From the NCBI GenBank assembly GCA_014655195.1, contig BNBH01000033.1, positions 1 to 64,000 on the forward strand: 64,000 bases of DNA, in the 5' to 3' direction. Origin of the DNA: Streptomyces cellulosae. Lineage in GTDB: Bacteria; Actinomycetota; Actinomycetes; Streptomycetales; Streptomycetaceae. Of this stretch, positions 53,760-63,459 are shown in pieces (position 1 is the stretch's first letter; each line of letters starts with the position of its first letter). A model generated the notes under the pieces. It had not been told where the DNA came from and made no database searches. It worked only from the letters and a program-made list of their open reading frames with translations. Both the position numbers and the translations under genes were made by a program.

Positions 53760-53809
53760 AGAGTACCTCTATGAAGTTCAACCTTCAACCTATGTGATTG
53801 AAGGTTCAA
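53760..53809 (-). promoter_or_regulatory. Nitroreductase promoter overlapped by a 12-bp perfect inverted repeat
   Basis: TTCAACCTTCAA (53777-53788) and TTGAAGGTTCAA (53798-53809) are exact reverse complements separated by 9 bases. On the minus strand, -35 TTGAAG (53783-53788) and -10 TACTCT (53760-53765) are 17 bases apart, so the left arm covers the -35. This fits a repressor operator. No regulator gene is adjacent. Confidence 0.8.
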
Positions 53810-53841
53810 GATGGCGGGGTTCTCGTCGCCAGCACCCGCCC

Positions 53842-54090
53842 TCAGCTCTCCTCGTCCGCGTCCTCCCCCTGCTCCTCCTCCGCCAGCGCCGCGTCCAGCC
53901 GGGCCCGCGCCCCGTCGAGCCAGCGCCGGCACACCTTCGCCAGCTCCTCGCCCCGCTCCCAGAGCGCGAGCGACTCCTCCAGCGACGTGCCGCCCGCCTC
54001 CAGGCGGCGCACGACCTCGATCAGCTCGTCCCGCGCCTGCTCGTACCCGAGCGCCTCGGCCGCCGCCGACTGCTCCGTCTTTCCGGTCAT
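53842..54090 (-). CDS. xseB: Exodeoxyribonuclease VII small subunit
   Basis: An 82-residue helical protein ('LGYEQARDELIEVVRRLEAG', 'TSLEESLALWERGEELAKVC') with an acidic tail, matching XseB, which supports the large subunit in degrading single-stranded DNA. A GTG at 54099 is an alternative start. It begins about 10 bases after xseA. Confidence 0.93.
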   Translation of the reverse strand: MTGKTEQSAAAEALGYEQARDELIEVVRRLEAGGTSLEESLALWERGEELAKVCRRWLDGARARLDAALAEEEQGEDADEES

Positions 54091-54100
54091 TCCGCCCACC

Positions 54101-55309
54101 CTAGTGATCGACCCGTACCGTGAACTCGCCCGCGGACACCCGCGCCCGCAGCACCTCGCCCGCCTGCACCTCGTCCGGCGCGCGCACCGCGTGCCCGTCC
54201 TCCCGCTGGAGCACCGCGTACCCCCGCTTCAGCGTGGCGGCGGGGGAGAGGGCCACCACGCGCGCGTGCGTGTGCGTCAGCTCGGAGTCGGCCCGGTCCA
54301 GCTGGTGGCGCAGCGCCCGCCGCCCCCGGTCCAGCAGCATCGAGACCTCCTCGGCGCGCGCGTCGATCATCCGGTGCGGATCCTGTATCGACGGCCGGGC
54401 CAGCGCGTGCGCCAGGCCCCGCTCCTCCCGCTCCAGCAGGGCGCCCACACAGCGGCGCGCGCGGTCCCGCAGCATCCGCACCCGCTCGTACTCCTCGCCC
54501 ACGTCCGGCACCACCTTCTTGGCGGCGTCCGTCGGCGTGGAGGCGCGCAGATCCGCGACCAGGTCGAGCAGCGGGCTGTCCGGCTCGTGCCCGATCGCCG
54601 ACACGACCGGCGTACGGCAGGCCGCCACCGCCCGCACGAGCTGCTCGTCGGAGAACGGCAGCAAATCCTCCACGCTGCCGCCGCCCCGCGCGACGACGAT
54701 GACGTCCACGTCCTCGATCGCGTCCAGCTCCTTCACGGCCTGGACCACCTGAGGCACCGCGTGCACCCCCTGCACCGCCACGTTCCGCACCTCGAAGCGG
54801 ACCGCCGGCCAGCGGTGCCGCGCGTTCTCCAGCACGTCCCGCTCGGCCGCCGACGCGCGCCCGCACACCAGCCCGATGAGCTGCGGCAGGAACGGCAGCG
54901 GCTTCTTCCGCTCCGGCGCGAACAGTCCCTCCCGCGCCAGCGACTTCTTCAGCTGCTCCAGCCGCGCCAGCAGCTCCCCGACCCCCACCGGGCGGATCTC
55001 CGCGGCCCGCAGCGACAGCTGCCCCCGGGGCGCGTACCACTCAGGCTTGCAGTGCACGACCACCCGCGCGCCCTCGCTCACGACGTCCGCGACGGCGTCG
55101 AACACCTGCCGGTAGCAGGTCACGCCCACCGAGATGTCGTACGACGGGTCGCGCAGCGTCAGGAACACCACGCCCGCGCCCGGACGCCGCGACAGCTGGG
55201 TGATCTGCCCCTCCACCCACACCGCGCCGAGCCGGTCGATCCACCCGCCGATGAGCCGCGACACCTCTCCCACCGGCAGGGGGGCTTCCGCGGACGTGTT
55301 CACAGCCAT
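54101..55309 (-). CDS. xseA: Exodeoxyribonuclease VII large subunit
   Basis: A 402-residue protein with an N-terminal OB fold (about 10-105, 'VWVEGQITQLSRRPGAGVVF', 'VHCKPEWYAPRGQLSL') and the XseA catalytic core with 'GLVCGRASAAERDVLENARHR', 'DVIVVARGGGSVEDLLPFSDE' and 'GHEPDSPLLDLVADLRASTPT'. It cleaves single-stranded DNA from both ends. ATG 55309 gives the standard N-terminus. The gene is divergent from ispH. Confidence 0.95.
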   Translation of the reverse strand: MAVNTSAEAPLPVGEVSRLIGGWIDRLGAVWVEGQITQLSRRPGAGVVFLTLRDPSYDISVGVTCYRQVFDAVADVVSEGARVVVHCKPEWYAPRGQLSLRAAEIRPVGVGELLARLEQLKKSLAREGLFAPERKKPLPFLPQLIGLVCGRASAAERDVLENARHRWPAVRFEVRNVAVQGVHAVPQVVQAVKELDAIEDVDVIVVARGGGSVEDLLPFSDEQLVRAVAACRTPVVSAIGHEPDSPLLDLVADLRASTPTDAAKKVVPDVGEEYERVRMLRDRARRCVGALLEREERGLAHALARPSIQDPHRMIDARAEEVSMLLDRGRRALRHQLDRADSELTHTHARVVALSPAATLKRGYAVLQREDGHAVRAPDEVQAGEVLRARVSAGEFTVRVDH

Positions 55310-55392
55310 GCCCGCGAGCGTAGTGCGCCCCGCCGACACCGGTGCGCCGCCGCCGGCGCGGCACCGTGCCCGGACCCCGCGGACACGGCCCG

Positions 55393-55406
55393 TACGATGG
55401 GACGCA
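55393..55406 (+). promoter_or_regulatory. Candidate -10 giving a leaderless ispH transcript
   Basis: TACGAT (55393-55398) lies 7 bases before the ATG at 55406, the right distance for transcription to start at the initiation codon. No ribosome binding site precedes either possible ATG (55397 or 55406). The -35 is unclear. Confidence 0.45.
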
Positions 55407-56410
55407 TGACCGCTTCGACTGGCCGCCGTGTCCTGCTCGCCGCCCCCCGGGGCTACTGCGCGGGGGTGGACCGCGCCGTGATCGCTGTCGAGAAGGCCCT
55501 CGAGCAGTACGGGGCCCCCGTCTACGTGCGGCACGAGATCGTGCACAACAAGTACGTCGTGCAGACCCTGGAGAAGAAGGGCGCGATCTTCGTCGAGCGG
55601 ACGGAGGAGGTGCCTCCGGGCAACATCGTGATGTTCTCCGCGCACGGCGTCGCCCCCGTCGTCCACGAGGAGGCCGAGCGCGGCCGCCTCGCCACCATCG
55701 ACGCCACCTGCCCGCTGGTCACCAAGGTCCACAAGGAGGCGGTCCGGTTCGCCAAGGAGGACTACGACATCCTCCTGATCGGGCACGAGGGCCACGAGGA
55801 GGTCATCGGCACCTCCGGCGAGGCCCCCGAGCACATCCAGCTCGTCGACGGCCCCGGCGATGTGGAGAAGGTCGAGGTCCGCGACCCGTCCAAGGTCGTC
55901 TGGCTCTCCCAGACCACGCTCAGCGTCGACGAGACCATGGAGACCGTCGACGCCCTCAAGGAGAAGTTCCCCCAGCTCATCTCCCCGCCCAGCGACGACA
56001 TCTGCTACGCCACGCAGAACCGCCAGCTCGCGGTGAAGCAGATGGGCGCCGAGGCCGACCTGGTGATCGTCGTCGGTTCCCGCAACTCCTCCAACTCCAA
56101 GCGGCTCGTCGAGGTCGCCAAGCTGGCCGGCGCCCGCGAGGCGTACCTGGTGGACTTCGCCGACGAGATCGACGAGGCCTGGCTGGAGGGCGTCACCACG
56201 GTCGGCGTCACCTCGGGAGCCTCGGTGCCGGAGGTGCTGGTCGAGCAGGTCCTGGAGTGGCTGTCGCAGCGCGGCTTCGAGGACGTGGAGATCGTCAAGG
56301 CCGCCGAGGAGTCCATCACCTTCTCCCTGCCCAAGGAGCTCCGCCGCGACCTGCGCGAGGAGGCCGCCGCGCTGGCGGCCGAGCGGGGCGGCGCGGGCAG
56401 CGAGGCCTAG
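55406..56410 (+). CDS. ispH: 4-hydroxy-3-methylbut-2-enyl diphosphate reductase
   Basis: A 334-residue IspH/LytB enzyme, the last step of the MEP isoprenoid pathway (HMBPP to IPP and DMAPP). The 4Fe-4S cluster cysteines are Cys18 ('RGYCAGVDRA'), Cys102 ('DATCPLVTK') and Cys200 ('DDICYATQNRQ'); 'GHEGHEEVIG' is also conserved. An ATG nine bases upstream is in frame. It supplies precursors for the undecaprenyl synthase at 26321. Confidence 0.97.
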   Translation: MTASTGRRVLLAAPRGYCAGVDRAVIAVEKALEQYGAPVYVRHEIVHNKYVVQTLEKKGAIFVERTEEVPPGNIVMFSAHGVAPVVHEEAERGRLATIDATCPLVTKVHKEAVRFAKEDYDILLIGHEGHEEVIGTSGEAPEHIQLVDGPGDVEKVEVRDPSKVVWLSQTTLSVDETMETVDALKEKFPQLISPPSDDICYATQNRQLAVKQMGAEADLVIVVGSRNSSNSKRLVEVAKLAGAREAYLVDFADEIDEAWLEGVTTVGVTSGASVPEVLVEQVLEWLSQRGFEDVEIVKAAEESITFSLPKELRRDLREEAAALAAERGGAGSEA

Positions 56411-56441
56411 CACATCGCCCGCCCTCAGGGGCGGTTGCCGC

Positions 56442-56475
56442 TACGACGACCGGTGGGCTTCCCCCGGTCGTCGTA
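56442..56475. repeat. 12-bp inverted repeat just upstream of ppgK
   Basis: TACGACGACCGG (56442-56453) and its exact complement at 56464-56475 flank a ten-base loop, ending 10 bases before the ppgK ATG. It could be the ispH terminator or an operator or translational control element for ppgK. Confidence 0.65.
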
Positions 56476-56485
56476 ACGTGGTGCC

Positions 56486-57232
<747 letters not shown>

Positions 57233-57259
57233 CGGCTGTCGAGCGGGTGGGCGGGGGAC

Positions 57260-57934
57260 TCAGACGGTGGCCCTGCCCGCCCGGTCCCGGGCGGGACGGC
57301 GGTTGACCGTCCGCATCCGCCGGATCCGCCGCACCCGGCGGACGAGGACCAGCGCACCCGCGAGCAGCGTCCCGCCGTAGAGCCAGCCCGCCTCGGTGGC
57401 GAGGCCGGTCACCATGCCCATCAGGCGGTCCAGCACGCTGCCGCCGCCCTCGTCGGCGACCGGCACGAGACCGACGGCGAAGGCGATCGGCACGACGACG
57501 GGCGCGATCAGCAGGTCCCCCTCGCGCACCCACAGCGCGGTCAGTACGCACACCGGCAGGAACAGCACGCCGTAGACGGTGAGCGAGGAGCCGAACAGCG
57601 CCTCGATGAGAAGCCCGAGCGCCAGCATCACGGCCCCGCAGAACAGCCCGCCGCCCAGCCCGGTGAGCCGGGGCCCGGGCACGCGCCGCGCGGGGGGCGG
57701 AGGAGCGGGCCGGCGCCCGGAAGCGCGTTGTTGCTTCTGTTGCTTCTGTTGCTTCTGTTGCTTCTGGGGCCGCTGGGCGCGCGGGGACCGGGCGACCCCG
57801 CCGCCCGCGGCCCGTCCCGCCTGCGGGGGCAGCGGAGGGCCGTGCGGCCGTGACGTACGGGGGGTCGCCGGCGGGTCGGGCACCGGCTCGCGTCGCGGTC
57901 CGTGCTGGGCGGGTCGCGTCCTGTGTTGCTCCAC
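57260..57934 (-). CDS. DUF6542-like membrane protein with Gln/Lys repeat
   Basis: A 224-residue protein. The first ~90 residues are disordered, basic and Pro-rich, including a 'QKQ' repeat encoded by four copies of a 9-base unit (57731-57766). About four membrane segments follow (roughly 92-112, 117-135, 141-160 and 175-198) and a basic Arg-rich tail. The membrane part resembles the actinobacterial DUF6542 family. The function is unknown. Confidence 0.8.
   Translation of the reverse strand: MEQHRTRPAQHGPRREPVPDPPATPRTSRPHGPPLPPQAGRAAGGGVARSPRAQRPQKQQKQQKQQKQQRASGRRPAPPPPARRVPGPRLTGLGGGLFCGAVMLALGLLIEALFGSSLTVYGVLFLPVCVLTALWVREGDLLIAPVVVPIAFAVGLVPVADEGGGSVLDRLMGMVTGLATEAGWLYGGTLLAGALVLVRRVRRIRRMRTVNRRPARDRAGRATV
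57731..57766. repeat. 9-bp microrepeat, four exact copies, inside the DUF6542-like gene
   Basis: TTGCTTCTG is repeated four times without change. Read on the minus strand it encodes Gln-Lys-Gln units. Its low GC stands out in this gene. Frame is preserved by any copy-number change. Confidence 0.9.
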
Positions 57935-58115
57935 TGGACCAACTTAGGTCGTTTTATGTGTCCGGCCGCCCGTCAGACACGCCGGGATCCGGACGTCGGC
58001 CGGGCGTTCGACACAGCGGCCGGTCGGCAGCGGGCACGCCGTAGACTGGTGGATCGGTCCACGCCGGCCGCTCGGCCGGCCCTCGCCCCCCTCCTCACGT
58101 ACGGGAAGTCGCAAC

Positions 58116-59204
<1,089 letters not shown>

Positions 59205-59522
59205 AGCGTCTGGCGAAAGGCCGTCTGACCTGCGACGGAGCGGGTTGGGCGGCCTTTGCGGTCCGCGCGGAGTCCGCAGCGTGCTGACTTCGGTCGGCGC
59301 GGGGGGGCGGCTACGCCGCTTCGTCGACCTGCGGCCGGGCATCGGCGGTGTTGGCCGGCCGCCCGCCCCAGCACGGGGATCATGCAGCTGAGCACAGAAC
59401 GTTCTGGATCCGCCGCTCGGGTTGCAGAGCACCACTCGACCATCTCTTGCAGAAGCGATTGCCTGCGTTTCGAGGTGCTACCTATCTTGATCTCACCTGC
59501 GTAGTTGAGGGGGCTGGATACG
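59205..59522 (+). other. Intergenic region with a weak terminator and a promoter candidate
   Basis: About 320 bases with no gene. AAAGGCCG (59216-59223) and CGGCCTTT (59250-59257) may form a weak ychF terminator. TTGCCT (59459-59464) and TATCTT (59483-59488), 18 bases apart, form a plausible promoter for the next gene. Confidence 0.5.
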
Positions 59523-61613
59523 GTGAACGGGCGGACCCATGAGAACCGAAGAGTCATCCATCGACGTGCGTCCACGATCATCGGTAGAACCTGTTACATG
59601 TGCGCGGCTGTTCTTGCTGCTGCCACGCTGCTTGTCGTTCCCTTCCTCTCCCTGACCGCACCTGAGCCGACACCCGGTGATCACAGCGCGCAACCTTCGT
59701 TCACCGAAGTCTTTCTGCTGGACCACGCACTCGCGATCCTGTCCCTGACTCTGCTCTCGCTGGGCGCGCGCATCGCCCCGCCGATCGCCTCACCTCGGCT
59801 CGCCAACATGCTCGCCATCCGGCCCGTTCGCAAGAGAACGGATGCTCCTCCCAGCAGCATGCCGTTGCGGATTGCGGGAAGCGCCCTGATCTGGCTCGGC
59901 GTCTGCCTCTTGATCATGGGATTCCAGATGTCCGTGGTCAAGCTGCACACCAACTTGATATGGCTGGTCAACCTCGGTCTTTCGTTCTGTGCTTTCCCAG
60001 TCTTCTTCGCAGGATGGGCGGTGCTGGACGCAGCCAGACGCCCGACGAAAGCCGCGTCACGAGCAGCCTCCAAGGCCGGCTGGATGTTACATGCGGTCTG
60101 CTGGCTCTTCAGGGTGATCGGCGCCGCAATGGCCGCCCTCTATGTGCTCTCGGCTGCGATCACCTGGGTTCTACCAGGCGCCGACCGCCCCTCATTCTTC
60201 ATCGCTCTTGCCTTCTACATGTCGATCGCGGTCGTCGGCGTGATGCTCTTCCGTCTCGGGACGATCGCAAGGCATGCCGCCCGGCGTCATTTCGGACTGG
60301 CCACACCAATGACCTCGAGGGCTCCGCACGGGACCCGACAGTTCCGGGCGAGGTTTCTCCAGGTCACAAGCGTCATTATGGGCGTGATCGGCGCCACCCT
60401 GGCCTTGGGGGGCTTACGTCTCACACTGGGTGACCTTGTGAGGATTGCATCATCTGCGCATGACCGTCCTTCTCCTCACGCACTTCTTCTCGACATCGCG
60501 ATCGCGTGCCTCGGCAGCGCGGGCGGCTGGACGGCACTGGCCGCTCGACGAGCTGCCCGGCGATCACTTGGGCTGGACGTGCATGTGGCCAGCCTGGCGC
60601 CTCTTCCCCGAAGGCGTCGGGTCCATGGCTGGGCACTGCGGGTAGCAGGCTGGGTGATGCGTCTCGGGGGCGCTGTGATCCTGGTTCTCGCATGTCTGGG
60701 CCTGAGGTTGACAGGTAGCATCCCGGAACGGCCGGGGTATGACGGGCCGCCGTGGTACGTCCTTCTCGTCGGGTTCCTCACGGTCGGAATCGCAGGTGCC
60801 GCCGTTATCCTGTTCGCCTCCATTCCGGCGATGGTGGGGAATAGGTATCTGGCCAACATCATCACTTCGCCGACCGGCATGTCCGAAGGCTCGTACGTGC
60901 TCTATCTTCGCCCGTTTTCTCAGGACGTCGGCGCATCCGCACTTACGCCTCGTGACGGCAACCTGAACTTCTTCAACAACCCTGCCATGTGGATCGCGCA
61001 GTCGACCCGTAGTCACGAGGAGCGCCTCAGTGCCCTTTTCTCCGAATTCGGGCCACTGCTGGCAGTAGGCAGCCCGGGTGAGCAGGTGCCTGGCGGCGCA
61101 GGGGCATCGCGCATGTACCTGCCGCTCGACGACTGGAAGGGCACTGTCGGCAGACTCATCGAGAACGCCGGACTGATTGTTTTGGGAACCGGCCCCGGGC
61201 CGGGAACGCTGTGGGAGTACACCGAGGTGCTCCGCCGAAATCATCCCACACGACTCATCCTCCTCGTGACGGACCCCATCGAGTACCGGCGGTTCAAGGC
61301 GTCGAGCATCGCGGAGGCGGAAGGCGTGTTGTACGAGATCAAGGCCCGCTATGGCGACTCGTGGGAGACGCCCCTCCTGCCTGAACTGCCGGACTACGCA
61401 ACTTCTCGCGCCGACCGAGCATTCTGGTTCACATCCATGGTCTACTTCACCGAAGACTGCGAACCGCATATGGTCTCTCTGAACACATCGAGGGTGAGTG
61501 GAAATTTCCGGATGGATAACGCAGCCGTCAAGAGGCAACTGACACCCCTCTTGGAGCAGTTGCGAAACAGCGGACCAGGCGGATCACCCGCAGTGTCGGG
61601 GCAGAAACGATGA
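59523..61613 (+). CDS. Multi-pass membrane protein with a C-terminal TIR-like soluble domain
   Basis: A 696-residue protein from GTG 59523, with GAGGGGG 8 bases upstream. About ten hydrophobic segments fill residues ~20-445, separated by basic loops. The last ~250 residues are soluble. They open with 'YVLYLRPFSQD' (about 458-468), then 'LFSEFGPLLAVGSPGEQVPG', 'MYLPLDDWKGTVGRLIENAG' and 'LIVLGTGPGPGTLWEYTEVL' with Glu565. The alternating beta/alpha order and the conserved W-E resemble TIR-type folds, but this is a suspicion, not a recognised family. The DNA is less GC-rich than the core genes, suggesting accessory origin. Confidence 0.8.
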   Translation: MNGRTHENRRVIHRRASTIIGRTCYMCAAVLAAATLLVVPFLSLTAPEPTPGDHSAQPSFTEVFLLDHALAILSLTLLSLGARIAPPIASPRLANMLAIRPVRKRTDAPPSSMPLRIAGSALIWLGVCLLIMGFQMSVVKLHTNLIWLVNLGLSFCAFPVFFAGWAVLDAARRPTKAASRAASKAGWMLHAVCWLFRVIGAAMAALYVLSAAITWVLPGADRPSFFIALAFYMSIAVVGVMLFRLGTIARHAARRHFGLATPMTSRAPHGTRQFRARFLQVTSVIMGVIGATLALGGLRLTLGDLVRIASSAHDRPSPHALLLDIAIACLGSAGGWTALAARRAARRSLGLDVHVASLAPLPRRRRVHGWALRVAGWVMRLGGAVILVLACLGLRLTGSIPERPGYDGPPWYVLLVGFLTVGIAGAAVILFASIPAMVGNRYLANIITSPTGMSEGSYVLYLRPFSQDVGASALTPRDGNLNFFNNPAMWIAQSTRSHEERLSALFSEFGPLLAVGSPGEQVPGGAGASRMYLPLDDWKGTVGRLIENAGLIVLGTGPGPGTLWEYTEVLRRNHPTRLILLVTDPIEYRRFKASSIAEAEGVLYEIKARYGDSWETPLLPELPDYATSRADRAFWFTSMVYFTEDCEPHMVSLNTSRVSGNFRMDNAAVKRQLTPLLEQLRNSGPGGSPAVSGQKR

Positions 61614-61697
61614 CTGGGAACTCGATGCCATGAAGCATGGTTGCGGAGGCTTCAGCCTTCGCCGCCGATCTCGCGGCATCGATGGGGCTCGTTCGCC

Positions 61698-61868
61698 ATG
61701 CCCCGCAGGCTCGTCTGCTGCGGCCCGGTCGGGGACGATATCCCGCTTGAGGTCGTGATGTCCGTCGATGCGTGTACGCCGGGCTTCTCCTCATGGCAGG
61801 ACCCGCAGTGGTTCTTTCACTGCGGTGACGGCACGGTGTTCATGGTGAGGCGCGAGCGCCACTCGTAA
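61698..61868 (+). CDS. Possible small protein or gene remnant
   Basis: A 56-codon frame ('MPRRLVCCGPVGDDIPLEVV' onward, ending 'FHCGDGTVFMVRRERHS'). The composition looks protein-like, with three cysteines and several aromatics, but there is no good ribosome binding site and no recognised family. It may be the tail of a decayed gene. It lies between two opposing units. Confidence 0.3.
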   Translation: MPRRLVCCGPVGDDIPLEVVMSVDACTPGFSSWQDPQWFFHCGDGTVFMVRRERHS

Positions 61869-61886
61869 CCGAGAAGGGCCTCCAGC

Positions 61887-62075
61887 TCAACGATCGGTGA
61901 TCGTGGCCGAGTCGTCGATGAGGTGACGGGCGAAATGTTCGGCGTGAAGCCACTCGGGCTGCAGGAATCGCCCACTTTTCAGGACGAGGTAGCGGGCGTG
62001 GCCTGAGTCCTTCCTCGCCGCGTAGCGCTCGATCACATAGCCGTAGCCGATCTCCTCGGGGTGCTGGAACGGCAT
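61887..62075 (-). CDS. Small hypothetical protein
   Basis: A 62-residue protein ('MPFQHPEEIGYGYVIERYAA' to 'SATITDR') with a GAGAGGTG ribosome binding site. It starts 3 bases after the HEAT-like gene stop, so it is the third gene of a tight operon. It shows no membrane segment or signal. The function is unknown. Confidence 0.7.
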   Translation of the reverse strand: MPFQHPEEIGYGYVIERYAARKDSGHARYLVLKSGRFLQPEWLHAEHFARHLIDDSATITDR

Positions 62076-62078
62076 CGG

Positions 62079-62810
62079 TCACCTCTCTGGGCACAGGTCG
62101 GTACGGTCGATCCAGGTGGGGGCGACGAAGAGGTTGCCGCCGGCAGGGGCTTCGGAGGCTTCCAGCAGGGACCAGGTGCGGGATTCTTCGACCAGGTGCT
62201 TCCAGGGCGCGGTCCAGTCGAGTTCCCAGTCCAGGCCAGTGCCGGAGATGCCGTACGTGCCGCTGGCGTCCATGCGCCAGAACTGGGAGTAGAGGGTTAC
62301 CTGGGCATGGTCGGCGAGGTCGTTGATGATTTCGGCGAAGTGGGTCGAGGGCCAGCCAGGGGCGTCGTCCGCGGTGGCGGCTCGTAGGTGTGCGGTGAGC
62401 GGTGGGACGACGGGGGTGCGCGCGCCGAGTTCGGTCAGCGCCCAGCGGATGCCGACGGACTCGGTCCGGTCCGGTGGGGTCGCCCGTTCCAGGCAGGCAC
62501 GGTAAGCGCGGCGCAAGGGCTTGATGGCGCCGTCGATCTCCAGGCTCGCCAGGGCCATGGCCGCCCATTCGCGGACGGTCGGATTGTCGCTGTCCAGCAG
62601 GCCGATGAGAGCGGGGCCGCACCGGGGATCGCCCACCTCCTCGAAGACCTCGATGGCGGTCAGCTGGCCGAAGCGGTCGAGGGAGGGCAGTCCGTCGATG
62701 ATGGAGGGGATGGCGTCGGAGCCGATGAGAATCAGTTCTGCGCGGGCGTCGTACGACGGGCCGGTCGAGTCGTCGAGTTGCTGGATGAGTCTCTCGATGT
62801 GGGTGGTCAT
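62079..62810 (-). CDS. HEAT-repeat-like protein
   Basis: A 243-residue protein. Residues ~1-130 are helical pairs of HEAT type ('SYDARAELILIGSDAIPSII', 'VREWAAMALASLEIDGAIKP'), and the remainder is a mixed region with several Trp. HEAT-like solenoids mediate protein-protein contacts. The ATG overlaps the CPCC gene stop by four bases. Such proteins are common in immunity-gene arrays of polymorphic toxins, but no toxin is visible here. Confidence 0.78.
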   Translation of the reverse strand: MTTHIERLIQQLDDSTGPSYDARAELILIGSDAIPSIIDGLPSLDRFGQLTAIEVFEEVGDPRCGPALIGLLDSDNPTVREWAAMALASLEIDGAIKPLRRAYRACLERATPPDRTESVGIRWALTELGARTPVVPPLTAHLRAATADDAPGWPSTHFAEIINDLADHAQVTLYSQFWRMDASGTYGISGTGLDWELDWTAPWKHLVEESRTWSLLEASEAPAGGNLFVAPTWIDRTDLCPER

Positions 62811-63187
62811 GGGTGGTCCCGGCGCCAGAAGGTGGACAGCCGCCAGCAGAGCACCGAGTGGTCGTCGGGCCACGGGTCGCGGTCCTCGGCCGCCCAGTCC
62901 TCGAAGGAGTCGCGTGTCAGGTCGATGGGGCGCCAGGCGGGGTCGAGCGGCTCGTCCTCGGCAGGCGGGCGGACGCACCGCCGACCGTGTTCGTCGCAGG
63001 CGCCGAAGCCCTGGTAGTTCCGCTGGGCCTCGATCAAGGAGACCTTGTTCGCGCCGCCGCTCATGGTGGGCCAGCGGAACTGGGCCCCGTCGTCCTCCCA
63101 GAAGCAGACGGTGCAGATTTCGTACGAGCCGGGCATCGCGCTCAGCACGCGGTGCCCGCAGCACGGGCAGGGGTAGGGGTCGCTCAC
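62807..63187 (-). CDS. CPCC-family cysteine-rich protein
   Basis: A 126-residue protein beginning 'PYPCPCCGHRVL' with a second pair 'ICTVCFWEDDGAQF', the hallmark of the CPCC zinc-binding family. The middle carries 'NKVSLIEAQRNYQGFGACDE', typical of that family. GTG start. It leads the three-gene operon with the HEAT-like and 62-residue proteins. The biochemical role is unknown. Confidence 0.87.
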   Translation of the reverse strand: MSDPYPCPCCGHRVLSAMPGSYEICTVCFWEDDGAQFRWPTMSGGANKVSLIEAQRNYQGFGACDEHGRRCVRPPAEDEPLDPAWRPIDLTRDSFEDWAAEDRDPWPDDHSVLCWRLSTFWRRDHP

Positions 63188-63417
63188 CTGCGCAGTCTCG
63201 TTGCAGGTCCCACCCGTGTGCCATGGATTTCTCTGCCTCGGGATCCCCGCCCAGTCCGCAGTCAGTCCGCAGGATGTGTGATCAGTTCGCCACCTTCCGC
63301 CAGGTGCTTCGTCAAGCGCTCAGGCAGCAAAGGTCGGCTCGTTCGGGTCGACCCCTTGCTGTTTCCCATGCCGGGAGCTGACCTTCGTCCGCATCTGCTC
63401 TGCCTGTGAGTGATGGA

Positions 63418-63441
63418 AGTGGTACGTTATTCGGTACCACT
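63418..63441 (+). promoter_or_regulatory. Palindromic operator of the toxin-antitoxin pair
   Basis: AGTGGTAC (63418-63425) and GTACCACT (63434-63441) are a perfect 8-base inverted repeat with an 8-base spacer (GTTATTCG) 19 bases before the antitoxin start. GTAC-centred palindromes suit YefM-type autoregulation. The spacer includes a TA-rich stretch that could be the -10. Confidence 0.75.
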
Positions 63442-63459
63442 ACCGGAAAGGGTCAGGTC

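Noticed and set aside
54101..56413. 770-codon minus-strand frame extending xseA across ispH
   Set aside because: Only residues from the ATG at 55309 match XseA. The N-terminal extension is antisense to ispH.
62521..63381. 286-codon plus-strand frame opposite the CPCC/HEAT operon
   Set aside because: Arg/Ser-rich shadow with no domain pattern. The minus-strand genes have clear family motifs and overlapping starts.
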